NCBI GenBank assembly: GCA_007258455.2
Contig: VDFB02358134.1
Span: 214,381,565-214,445,564, forward strand
Direction: 5' to 3'
DNA from: Sequoia sempervirens
Lineage: Eukaryota > Streptophyta > Pinopsida > Cupressales > Cupressaceae
Length of the DNA: 64,000 nucleotides
Within the stretch, counting starts at the first letter, position 1; each line of letters starts with the position of its first letter. A program made the position numbers and the translations under genes. This document shows, piece after piece, positions 23,057 through 34,649 of this stretch. The notes beneath the pieces are model-generated. The model was not told the DNA's origin and searched no databases. It worked only from the letters and a program-made list of their open reading frames with translations.

Positions 23057-23384
23057 GCGCATACAAGAATTTTGAAGCGCATCTGCAGGTTTTTAAAGTG
23101 CATTCGTGGCTTCTTTCAACGCTTTTATAGGTACTTCGGCATATCCAGGGACTATTACAGGGCATCCAAGAACTATTTTGGTGCATCTACAGAACATAAT
23201 GGTGCATATGCTTGACTTAGTTTGTTAATTTTTTTTGAAAAAAATAAAAAATTATTAGTTGCATTATGTTTTAGCGCATTTAGGAGTTTTCTTAGCACAT
23301 TTGGAACTTTCTATAGCGCATTTAGAATTTTTTTTGGCACATTAAAATTTTATTGTTGAGTATATAGGCGATCTTTTGGTGCAT
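23057..23384 (+). repeat. 21-bp phased array, RYGCAT core, block 1 (leader of D)
   Basis: The core (GCGCAT, GTGCAT or GCACAT) starts at 23057, 23077, 23098, 23181, 23202, 23274, 23295, 23316, 23337 and 23379. Weaker copies are near 23119, 23138, 23160 and 23358. Spacing is 20-22 bp apart from one break near 23220-23270. Confidence 0.75.
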
Positions 23385-24456
23385 ACAGGTTGTAATTAAA
23401 CATGTTTCTAACTTTGATGCCTTTTGTAGACAGAAACTTTTTCTGGCTTAAAAGGAACCAATCTAGGATAGTCACAGTTGGTTTTAAAAAGGAGCAACCC
23501 TAGGATAGTCATCACACACTGATTTTACAATTAAAATGAATCCCATGCTTTCTGTGAAGCAACATCTTCACATAGTTTAGATCATTGTGATTTGGGTTTT
23601 AAAAAGAACAGTGTCTACTGTGTTTGTGGCAATAGGTCTATGCTCTCCCCTTAACTAGGTGACCAGAATACTAGACTTTCCTTTTACATTCATGCAATTT
23701 TACTGATTTATTACATCTAGTAGAGGGTTTTCTCTTGTGGGAAAAAGTACTCATCCAAGAGGAACGACTCAAGCGGGTTCAAGCCAAAGCTAGGCTATTC
23801 TGCCCCACTATAAAATTTAAAGCAAATAAGGAGAAATCCTCTTTTTCTGGTAGTGTGCAAGATAACCATCCCCAAAGCCTTTGTTCTAAAGGTTGGGAGG
23901 TCTCCTAAGGGAGTTTATTATTTCCGCACCGAGTGGAAAACCTTACTATGAACCTAGTGTAGTATCCAGCCAAAGTCAATTTACAAACATCATAATAATC
24001 ATAGTGCAAGGGAGGGAAGAATCTACCCCCAAGTACTCACCATATAACTGCCAAGGAACATTTGGTTAGGGGATCTAGTATCCACTTCCGTCACTCTGAG
24101 TACGTGCTTGGAAAATAAAAAAGCACGGGTGCCCCTTTGGGGGTGACACGGTTGTGTGAGTTGATGCAGTTCTAAGATGTGGGCTGTTGATTATTATGAT
24201 GACCTACCTGAGTACTAAGAGTGAGTCTATTTGAACTGTCTTTCATGTGTAAAACCTGTGAAAACAATTTTTGACAAACATTTTGATCATACACTTGATA
24301 TTTAGTATAGGAATTAAAAACAACTATTTTCAAGGTGTTTGATGTGTTTTCAATCACACTAATTCAGATAAAAGATCATCCGAAATGAACATGTCAAATT
24401 TTAGTTGAAAACTGTTAAAAAATGTTTAGAAAATTATTTGGGGAAAATCTATTTTA
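23385..24456 (+). other. Leader of element D between repeat blocks, no gene seen
   Basis: Non-coding sequence of mixed composition. I see no ORF with a motif. Confidence 0.4.
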
Positions 24457-24692
24457 GCGAATTTAGGGAGTATCTTAGTGCATATAAGGCCTGTTCTAGC
24501 GCATTCACTGGGTAGTTCAGTGCATTTGGAGTCTATTTTAGTGCATATGCTGGCTATTCTGAAAACAAAACTTTTCGGTCACTATCCAAAACATTTTCTG
24601 TAGTGCATATAGGATACAGAGTAGCGCATCTGGGACATATTAAAGCGCATATGACCTTTTCTCTGGCGCATCTAGACAACAGAAGAGCACAT
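24457..24692 (+). repeat. 21-bp phased array, RYGCAT core, block 2 (leader of D)
   Basis: Cores start at 24457, 24478, 24499, 24520 and 24541, then at 24603, 24624, 24645, 24666 and 24687. Each step is 21 bp apart from one gap of 62 bp (about three units). The phase is tighter than expected for old decayed DNA. Confidence 0.8.
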
Positions 24693-25524
24693 CTGTCATT
24701 TTTTCGTATCATTGTTTTTGACAGATCTGAGCTTATAACATTCTCAGTCCAGTAATGTATCAACATTTTCTCTCATGCTGAGGGAGTGGAAATCTACCAA
24801 GTTTTCCAAGAAATCAATTGCTAATAAGATAAGGAAACCCAAGAAACCTCTAAGTTACAAGAAAATCTTACAATGAAGGAATTTTTTATACAAGAGTCGA
24901 AGCGTCTTACTCCATTATCGCAAGTTTCTCCATAGATACCAAGATTTTGTCAAAGGATTTATTGACAATACGCTGTGGACCCTCTAGATTCATGAGCCTA
25001 TTTTAAAAGAAGAGAACTCTCTCAATGACACAATCACAATCAGGCTCTTGATTTCAACTATATACCACAACCTTCTATTGAATATTTGACACATCCTAGT
25101 CAAATACTTCAGTGATTTGAAATAGGTTATATGATATATTGATCATTCTTTGAAAACAAAGATCAAATCTTACAAGTGCATTTTCCATCACAAACTTCTA
25201 AATTCTTGGTTCAAATTCTCCCAACAGGATTTTGACATCCTTTATCGTTGGAAGCCACAACCACGAATTAGGAAAACATAATTTTGATCGTATCATAAGA
25301 TTTTCATCTTATCAGGTTAAAACATCATCTTTGATTGCACTCATCAAACTATGACCTAAGTTTAGGAGAACATCTTGAAATCATATGCCATTTTTTACAT
25401 GATCACAATACAATAAATTGGAGGAATATATTCAACAAGAAGATCATACATCAACAAATCAAGAAAAGGAGAAAATAGTGATCCCCTTTATAGAGTAAGT
25501 CGAAATCCCCTTTTTGAAGACAAC
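24693..25524 (+). other. Leader of element D before gag, no gene seen
   Basis: AT-rich, ORF-poor sequence up to the gag start codon. Confidence 0.4.
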
Positions 25525-27240
25525 ATGACCGAAGGAGAAAATAATCCATTTACTTCCGACAAAGATATGAGAAAAACCTTTGAGGATAGCAAGGATGAAC
25601 AAGAAGAAGAACACCACCTTAAAGAAGCTGAACAAGATCCTAAATTTCTAAGAGCAGTAGAAAGGATCATAGCACGAGAAAAACAAAAATATTTCCTATT
25701 TCTGGCCGACAAAGGAGCTAAACTACCTCATGACTTTAATACTGAGAACATAAAGAGTAATCCTGATGAAACACCCTTATCTGGTCTTAGGTCCTTGACT
25801 CAACATGTTAAAACATTAGAAGGGAAAATTAAAGATCTACAAGGGGGAACCACAACAAAGACATACGCTCTTGATGATATTTTTCCATATCCTTTTGATT
25901 GACGTCTCAACATGATTTCATTTCCTAAGCATTGTGAAATTCCAAAGTTTGATCATTATAATGGAAAATCGGATCCCATTGACCATACTAGAGACTTTCG
26001 AAACATGACTTTATAATTTTCTCATGAGGACACATACTTAATGTGTTTGTTCCCACAAATTCTTGGAGTCCAATCTATGGAATGGTTATCAAAAATCACA
26101 CCTCCTGTCAAAACATTTGAGGAATTGATCAACGAGTTCATCTCACAATATTCCTATAACATACAACACCAAATCACTATGATTGATCTATGCAAGGTTA
26201 AGCAAAAACCTGGCGAACCGTTCATCACATTTCTTTAGAGATGGAGAAGATTGTTAGCTAGATATCCATGTCATGTTCCTGAAAAGGAAAAGATCACTAC
26301 ATTCATAAATAGCTTGGATCAAGAGATGAGTTATTGTCTAAATCTTCATTGTCCTCCCTCTTTTCAAAAAATGATTGAAAATACAATCATAATTGAATAT
26401 GCATTAGTCTAGAGGGGAATAATCAAACTTGATAGAGACAATCCTAGCTTATCAAATCACCACAATGACAAATCAAAGTTCTAGACTCGCAACAAGAATG
26501 TGGTGAATGATGGTGCTGTAGATGCACATCATGTCTAAACTAAGCCAGTTGTTCTTAGTGTTCCTCGCAACAACAACTACAACAATGTCAACTCAGTTAA
26601 AAATAAGGGAAACAACTCCCCTCCTCCTTCGAGGAATAACCAAAATCCAACTTTTGTTCCAAATCAAAATAATACCAACAGTCAAGGGTATCGTGGAAAC
26701 ACCAATAACAATGCTTTAGGAAATAAATCAAACATGAATCCACAACAACCTTCATTCTTCTCCAATAGAAGAAATTTTACTCCATTGGGGTAATCTCTAG
26801 AATCTGCCCTTAAAGACTTGATGGAAAAGAATGTTATTACCCTATTGCATCAACGTAACTTCGAACCTAGTGTGAAACCGCCATCATGGAATGATGTGTA
26901 CTATTGTGAATATCATAGATGTAAAGGCCATCCTACGAATAATTTCCAAGCCTTGAAGAACGCTATTCAAGATTTAATCGACAAAGACATTGTCACAATA
27001 GAAGGAAACCAACAATCAAACGAAGACCACCAAGCATTTCAAAATCCTTTGCCCAACTATCAAAAGAGTGAGTCTTCGGGAAATAATGTGAATCATATCA
27101 ATGAGCATATAATCAATCATATCTACATTGATGACGAGTGGGTTAATGTTATAAAAGTCAAAGAGAACGTGGAGTATCTAGAAGTTAACGTAACAACAAG
27201 GGAACAAGCTAAAGTTGTCCTAAAAGGTGTTCCTTAAAAA
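25525..27240 (+). pseudogene. gag: gag of element D
   Basis: The ATG at 25525 (MTEGENNPFTSDKD) opens a frame that continues through pol to about 30910 without a frameshift, broken only by stops. An acidic N-terminus and a helix (25800-25850) lead to ALDDIFPYPFD. The capsid-like gag domain follows (25915-26450), including IPKFDHYNGKSDPIDHTRDF and KQKPGEPFITFL. An Asn-rich linker (26550-26760) precedes a Cys/His segment near 26905-26960 (YYCEYHRCKGHPTNNFQAL). That segment resembles the reduced zinc-binding motif of Tat-type gag proteins but has Phe where a final Cys is usual. Gag forms the particle and packages RNA. In-frame TAA, TAG and TGA codons at about 26014, 26236, 26411 and elsewhere disable it. 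Confidence 0.75.
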
Positions 27241-27417
27241 TCCATTGTGTCACCGCCTCAACATCGATATGATTTAATCAATCAACTTGGAAAAACTTCT
27301 ACTCAAATCTCTATTTTGGAACTTTTGAAGATTTCCCTAGCGCATTAATAAATTCTGGACAAAGCCCTCATTGAAACAACTATATCCGATGATCTGAATG
27401 TAGACCAATTTCAAGCC

Positions 27418-28440
27418 ATGGTGGGACATTTTTCCTCACCCACATGCCTTTCATTCTCTGAAAAAGATGATGTTTCCATGACACATCTCTATAATTCATC
27501 ATTATACTTAGAAGTCATGGTCCACAAGTTTTGTGTCAGACGAGTTCTAATAGATGGAGGTGCTGGTTTGAGCATATGTACCATGAAATTAATTTGGGCT
27601 TTAGGATTTTCTGAGGATTCCATTGATCCCAGAAGAAATATTACCATTAAATCCTATGATGATGAGGAAAGAGCATCCAAGGGTTTAATCATGCTACCAA
27701 TCAGAGTGGGACCTGTTATCAAAAATAATTTATGTCAAGTATTCGACCGTGATCTCGCATACATCTTTTTGGGTTGTCCTTGGATCCATGATATGCAAGC
27801 TGTACTATCTACGTATCATCAGTTTCTTAAGTTTCCTTATGATGGATAGGACATCATGATATCAACTGATAATTCTCACAGTCAAACTTGTGCTACCATC
27901 AAAGCTATTCAAGACACTTTGGTTCCTAACAATCGAGAAGTGACTACTAGCACTTCTCTAAAAGTTGATACACCAATCAATCAACAAACCAAAAACTTTG
28001 ACAAGCAACTACGGTTCAAAGATAATGGAGTAGGAGAATATTCTCTCTATTTGGATAATCTTCCTACATCACCTCAGTCACATGGACAACCTTCTATCGC
28101 ACATCATCAGATATTTGTAGCATCAACATCAACACAATCTGCGTCAGAACCAATCACAAAGTTCAATGGACAATTTATCAAGGAGAAATTCCTAATGGAA
28201 GATCCCGAGGATAGCGAAATGATAAAATGGCTCTATAAAGATGAAGATGTAGATGAAACAGTTCTTAATATCAAGTTACCAAGTGATAAATACGGTAAGG
28301 GATATTCAATCATGCAAAAGATGGGCTATTAGGGTAATGGTCCTATTAGAAAAAGAAAAGGAATATTTGAGCCTATTGATCCTCCAAGCCTTGCTGCAAA
28401 GGATAAAATAGGACTAGGCTATGATACTAACTTGAAAGAA
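27418..28440 (+). pseudogene. Protease and G-patch-like domain of element D
   Basis: The protease is read at 27480-27850 in the gag frame. The active-site motif is LIDGGAGLSIC (Asp at about 27550), the DGGA form common in this branch. It is followed by YIFLGCPWIHDMQAV, the conserved second half. Protease would cleave the Gag-Pol polyprotein. After a linker comes a G-patch-like segment at about 28285-28440 (KYGKGYSIMQKMGY, stop, GNGP, then KIGLGYD). Tat-lineage elements are known to carry such a glycine-rich motif between protease and RT. The stop at 28330 falls where Gln (CAG) would be expected. Confidence 0.75.
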
Positions 28441-29187
28441 ACAACATCTAAACAATTGAATGATACTGTACTCACATTGCAAGAAAGTTCTAATCCAAGA
28501 GAAACATGCTTGATGGAAATTCAGAATTTCATCAATAATAACTCTGACATAGACTCTAGAGAATACGAATGGGATACCATCCATAATGATGAATTCTAGA
28601 GGGATAAACAGGTTTATGTGATACACAAGTATACACCTACTCTAATCAAAGGAGAAGGTTTAGGGACCCAACCACACAAATCTGAACTACAACGCAACTA
28701 TGATTCTAGTGATACCGAGTCAAATTTAATCGAACAAGACTATCATGAGGACAATACCATAATTGATCTACCTCATACCTCGGATCTTATAGACACCTTC
28801 ATTGTGACCATAACCATAGCTAATTTCACACAACCTAATGATCCACTACCGTTAATACATCTCGATCTCATTGATTGGGATCTATTTGAACCTCTGGATA
28901 TACCTATGTTTCCAATCGACGAATCTATCGTAAACTTCCTTTCCGCAGATGATGTAAATGATTGTTCCACTAGCGATTTTCGACATGAGATCCTTAGTCA
29001 AGGGAGTGTCAAGTTTCCTAGCTGCAAAATTAAAAATCAAAAAGAAAGATCTAATGGTGAAAACCAGAATTTGGCAGTGTTAGATCAAACAAAAGATAAA
29101 ACAAAGAGCGTATCAGATGGTGAAAACCTTTTTAAGGCACCAGATGATGGGATACTTGACACTCTCCCATAGCACTATCATGAGCGA
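28441..29187 (+). pseudogene. Protease-RT linker of element D
   Basis: The same frame continues through acidic, low-conservation sequence with repeated Asp/Glu/Thr-rich phrases (28618-29172). No domain is recognised. In related elements this spacer is long and variable. Stops at 28598 and 29170 fit CAG or CAA to TAG. Confidence 0.55.
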
Positions 29188-30670
29188 TTGCCTATCTTGA
29201 TTGAGCCTACAAAATTAGTTAATCTTGAAACTACAGAGAAACCAAGGATTCTACAGTTAGTAGCATCAATGACAGATAAAGAAGTACTCGAGTTCATGGA
29301 ATTTCTTAGAGAAAATCAAGTCAACTTTTCTTGGTCTTATGCAGAAATGTCGGGTCTTGATCCTGATCTTATAATGCATCACTTGTCCATTAAACAAGGA
29401 GTAAAACCTATGAAACAAAAACTTAGAAAGATGTATCCTCATGTGGCACTACTAGTTAAAGAAGAACTTAAGAAACTCCTCGATGTGGGATTTATAAGAT
29501 CAATTGACTATGCAGAATGGATCTCCAACATTGTTCTTGTATCCAAACCTGAGAAAAGTGTTAGAGTGTGAATAGATTTTAGAGATCTTAATAAGGCATT
29601 TCCTAAGGATGATTTTCTGCTTCTAAGCATTGATACTATAGTTGATCTAATGGCTGGACATTCCATGTATTCACTAATGGATGGTTTTTCTGGCTATAAC
29701 CAAATCAAGATTGCACCTAAAGACCAGGACAAAACAACTTTCACATGTCCCTGGGGGAATTACTGTTGGAACGTCATGCCTTTCAGTTTAAAGAATGTTG
29801 GGGCTACATACCAAAGAGCTATGACTACATTTTTTCATGACATGATGCACACATTCATGGAAGATTATGTTGACGACATACTAGAAAAATCATACACAAG
29901 AGAAGGACATCTCGAGATATTATCCAAAATATTTACAAGGTTGGAAAAGTTCAAAGTACGCCTCAACCCTAATAAATGTGTTTTTGGAGTCACATCTAGA
30001 AAACTCTTGGGATATATAGTTTCAGCAAAAGGAATTGAAGTAGATCCCACCAAGGTACAAGTAATCATGGAAATGCCTCCTCCAAGGAATATTAGTCAGT
30101 TGAGATCACTACAAGGATGACTTCAATCCATATGAAGATTCATTGCACAACTAGTAGATAAATTTCTACCTTTTACACATCTACTACATAAGAATGTTCC
30201 CTTCAAATGGGATGATAAGTGTGAAATGGCCTTTCAACAAATCAAGCAGTATTTAATGAACCCACTAGTTCTGATACCACCAAATCTAGACAAACCACTC
30301 ATCCTATACATTGCTACCATAGAGACATCTTTGGGGGCATTGTTAGCACAAGAAGAATCTATAGGAAAAGAACATGCAATCTATTATATCAGTCAAACAT
30401 TAACAGGTCATGAACTCAACTACACATTCATCGAGAAGGCTTGTCTAGCAGTAGTCTTTGCTTCACAAAATTTTTGACACTACATGTTAACTCATACAAT
30501 TAATCTTGTTGCAAAGATTGATCCACTCAAATATCTATTAAGCAAGGCCACATTAATAGGAAGATTAGCAAAATGGGCCATGATCTTAAGCGAGTTTGAT
30601 ATCCATTATATTGATTGCAAAGCAATCAAAGGATAGGTTATTGCTGGCCAACTGGCTAAAGAACCCCTAC
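29188..30670 (+). pseudogene. pol: Reverse transcriptase and RNase H of element D
   Basis: The RT spans about 29300-30000. It includes LVKEELKKLLDVGFIR, a stop-interrupted IDFRDLNKAFPKDDF, YSLMDGFSGYNQIKIAPKD and the catalytic YVDD at 29866-29877, which is intact. The connection and RNase H region follows (30190-30650) with FKWDDKCEMAFQQIKQYL, ISQTLTGHELNYTFIEKACL and FDIHYIDC. These enzymes copy the genomic RNA into DNA and remove the RNA strand. TGA codons at about 29569, 30118, 30133 and 30475, and TAG at 30634, break the frame. Three of the TGA codons sit where Arg (CGA) is expected. Confidence 0.85.
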
Positions 30671-30684
30671 AAGCAGAACATCCA

Positions 30685-31140
30685 ATGCAAATTGAATTTC
30701 CAGATGCTGATTTCTTCACGACAGAGTCAAAACAACCTTGGTCATTATATTTTGATGGCTCATTTACTCAACATGGATCGAGGGTAGGCATACTCTTTAT
30801 CACCCCTCAAGGAAATACCATTCCTCAATCATATTGGCTAATGTTTCCATGTACTAATAACATAGCCGAATATGAAGCTTTAATCACTGGACTCAAAATA
30901 GCATTGGAATGGAGGTCATAGAATTGCAAGTCTATGGTGACTCATAGTTATTCATTAACCAAATCAATGATGACTATCAGACCAAAGATGACAAATTGTT
31001 GCCTTATAAGAAAATGGTTGACGATTTCAAGAAATACTTTGTAGAAATCCAGTTCATACAAATTCCAAGGCTTGATAACAAGGTAGCTGATGCTATGGCC
31101 ATAATCACTTCATTGTTACAACTCCCAGAAACTTAGGCTC
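30685..31140 (+). pseudogene. Second (archaeal-type) RNase H of element D
   Basis: YFDGSFTQHGSRVGILF, then CTNNIAEYEALITGLKIALE, then YGDS and RLDNKVADAMA give the four acidic positions of a second RNase H. It is placed after RT-RNase H, the order known for Tat-lineage elements. A one-base deletion near 30907 shifts the frame, and a TAG follows YGDS. The family is thought to substitute for a degenerated original RNase H. Identification is from motifs and position. Confidence 0.8.
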
Positions 31141-31154
31141 GCTATGAATTTCTG

Positions 31155-32051
31155 GTGGAACAATCATTTACGCCTTCCTATGACATCCCTAAAAGCCAAA
31201 TCATTTTCCACTTAGTTGGATCCGATTCACCTTGGTATGGAAAAAATTATTCCTACCTAAAAGACAACATCTTACCACTTGACTTATCCCGCAACCAAAA
31301 CCACAACTTTATCCACAAATCTTCTCGCTATACCCTTATCGCTGACACTCTCTATCACCACGGTCTTGATGGTACTTTACTTCAATGTCTTGAATGTGAT
31401 GAATCTGATAAGGCTTTGCAAGAAGTTCATGGTGGAATTTGTGGTACTCATTCAAGTGGACTAACCTTATCCAAGAAATTGATTATAATGGGTTACTACT
31501 GGCCTACAATGGAGAGGGAATCATTCAATTTTGTAACGAAGTGCTCTAAATTTTAGATACATGGAAATATCATTCATGCACCAGCACAGGAACTACAACC
31601 ATTTGTACCAACCTGGCCATTCTCTCAATGGGGGTTGGATTTAGTTGGCAAGGTTCATCCTTCATCCTCGAACAAACACAAGTTCATCATCACAACGACA
31701 AAGTATTTTACCAAGTGGATTGAGGCAGTCCCTCTCACTAAGGTTACTGGAAAACAAATCTCATCATTCATACTCAACTATCTCATTTGTCAGTATGGCA
31801 TTCCTAACTCCATCATCACAGATAATGGACGACCATTCAAGAATCAAGATGTTGACGAACTTTGTGAAAGATTCCATATTCAACACAGATATTCCACACC
31901 TTATTATCCACAAGGGAATGGCCAAGCCAAGGCCTCAAATAAAACAATATTGAAAATTTTGAAGAAGACTGTGAATGATGAAGGGAAGATTGGCACGTTC
32001 AACTCAATCCCACATTATGGGCCTACCGAACTAGTATCCGAATGCCAATAG
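31155..32051 (+). pseudogene. Integrase of element D
   Basis: An HHCC zinc-binding region (about 31400-31560) contains VHGGICGTHSSGLTLSKKL and GYYWPTMERE. The catalytic core shows WGLDLVG (first Asp, near 31637) and SIITDNG (second Asp, near 31818). At the third position the sequence reads GNGQAKASNK where Glu is expected (GAG to AAG), so the triad is incomplete. Integrase would insert the cDNA. The frame is continuous but the C-terminal domain is lost after about 32050. Confidence 0.8.
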
Positions 32052-32989
32052 GAGCAACACCATTTTATCTTGTCTATTAGTTCATTTTTTGCACTAGGAT
32101 TTTATTTCATACATCTTTCCTTCATCTTAGGGTCATACTAGCATCATGTTGCCATCATTTTCCTAGAGCGATAACGTCTTACCATGGATTGATTATTGTA
32201 CATATCCATTTCAGCAAGTTGTTTCAAATACTAGGGGAAAACATTGACATAATTTGGGGCAACCAACTTTCAGGTTCTACCAAAACAGATTGAAAATGAT
32301 ATAGAACTCAGTAATGTGAACAAACAATCAAAACACATGAAAAATTATCCAATCATCGATCCATATCACAACAGTTTTTTAGCAAAATACCATATCATGA
32401 CTCATATCTGGATGATCTAAAATCTGAATAATGATTGAAATATCAGTTTTACACTTTGAACAATGGTTGTTTTATTTTTTGATATCATCTCTCTGGAGCA
32501 CACTCAATGATGTACTGAACTAGAGTAGCAAGGAAGGAGGATGATTTTTCTTTGTCTGCTATCTTGAGGTTAACTATCAATTTGATGCAAATATTTTGTG
32601 AAAGATTATTTCTAAAGCATATCATTGATGACAGTTCCACATTTGCATCATAAGGTGGTTAGTCTTTTCCTGTTTATGCAAGAAATGCTTAGGTCATCTC
32701 GGTTCAATTATACCTCGATGCTTGTGTTTGCTTGCTATATCAAACAAACATAAAAGTTGTACCCAGGTCATCATCGATGCTAATTTCCCCTATGATGCTT
32801 GTACATACTTCCAACATTTTATAAGGCTCTATGATGATTCAAGAAAGCTACCCAAAGGCTCAACAAATAGTTGGTTTTATTTAGTTGCATTTCATTAAGA
32901 TCAATGCATATATTTGTATACAAGATTCACACTAGAGTTATAATCAAAGCTAAACAGATAAATCAACGGTTGTCATGTCTCTTTGGACT
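32052..32989 (+). other. Post-pol sequence of element D, no gene seen
   Basis: AT-rich sequence without ORFs. It is probably the start of the long 3' untranslated region typical of Tat-lineage elements. Confidence 0.4.
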
Positions 32990-34480
32990 ATATGTGGAGG
33001 ACATTTGGACATTTGTTTCATCCTCATTTCATTATCATTTCATCTAGGTCTAGGGCATATCATATAGTTTCACATCCATCATTTGGATCCTTTCTCATTT
33101 ATTTCTCCTTCAGGATGCATTATCCTTTTATATTTCATATCATTTCATTGCATATCATGGGGCATTCTCATTTTTATCGTGTTTGTTTCATTCTCATATC
33201 ATTTTGATCCTTTATCATTTCATATCATTCATTCATTAAACCTTTCCATATCACTTTCATTATCATCCCATCCATCATTTTCATTTTTCAGGTCATTTTT
33301 AGTTTACGTCGTTCTTTTCCATCTCCGTTACATTTCCATCTTATTATTACATTTTCCATATCATCTCATTTTTTCACTTCATATCATCTCATTTTTTACA
33401 TTACATTGCATATCATATCATTACGTTACATTTCATTGGATCATTCCACATCATTTCAATTTTATCATTTTATCATTTCATTCCATTTCATATCATCTCA
33501 TTTTATTACATTTCATTGCATATCATATCATTACATTACATTTCATTTTATCATTCCATATCAATTTCCATTTTACCATTTTATCATTTCATTCCATTTC
33601 ATTTCTTTTTTTCATTCCATTTCAATTTTATCATTTTATCTTATCATTCCATATCATTTTAATTTTATCATTCCATCTCATTACATTATTTAATCATTTT
33701 TCATATTCATCACATCATTTTCTCATCATTATCATATCCTTATTATTCATATAATTATCATCTATCATTTAGCATCTCAAACAACTCATATCATTTTATC
33801 ATCTCAAGTCACTTCATAATTCATTTTTTTTACCATTACATTTACTTACATTTTATCATCTCCTTTCATTCCATTTTATTATTTCATCTCATTTCGTCAT
33901 TTCGTATCATTACATTTCATTTCATCATTACATTTTCCATATCGTCTCATTTTCATTACATTTCATTTCATTTTATTATTCCATCTCATCAATCTTTTTT
34001 CATATTCATTACATTTCATAGAATACATTTCATCATTATTAATCCTTTCACATCATTTATCATTCACATCTTTTCTCATTTTTAATACCATTTTATTCAT
34101 CATTTTTCATACAACATTTGATTCATCTTACATATCATATTGCACATTCATCCTAAACATAACATCCATCACATCATCATCATTGATAACATTTTGGAAA
34201 ATCAAAACACAAAAATTTCATACGAACATTACATTTCCACATCATTAATAATTCATATCATATCATATCATCTCGACACATTGCATTTTTACCATCATCA
34301 TCCACCTGCATGAGATCATTAGTACACATCATATTGCACATCATCATATCATAATCATATCACATCATCTTACACATCATGTTAGTTAGTAGATCATCCC
34401 AACTATATATCAAAATCCATATCACATAAACAAGTAAATAACTGCATATCCATCTCGTATCATCATGTCAAATCCAACAC
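32990..34480. repeat. Simple-sequence region (TCATTTCATATCATT-like)
   Basis: Irregular runs of CATTT, CATAT and CATCA pentamers extend for about 1.5 kb, giving a strand-asymmetric T/C/A composition almost without G. ORFs rich in Ile, Ser, Phe and His here (for example 33083-33754) reflect composition only. Tandem or simple repeats in the 3' region are known for Tat/Ogre-type elements. Confidence 0.7.
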
Positions 34481-34649
34481 ATCATCGAAACTCATCACTA
34501 CTGCATATCATCGCTCATAAAAAATACATACAAATTTCCAATAGTCCAATGCCACTAAAAAGTCTAACAAGATACATGAGATATGATAAAAAATCATTGT
34601 ACATGCTCCAAAGAATATGAGATACATCACATAAAATCCTACATACATC

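Noticed and set aside
30685..31140. The second RNase H in D as a novelty
   Set aside because: This position is the known arrangement for Tat-lineage elements; only the placement in B is unusual.
33083..33754. 223-codon Phe/Ser/Ile-rich ORF with membrane-like composition
   Set aside because: It comes entirely from CATTT-type simple sequence; several frames are open for the same reason.
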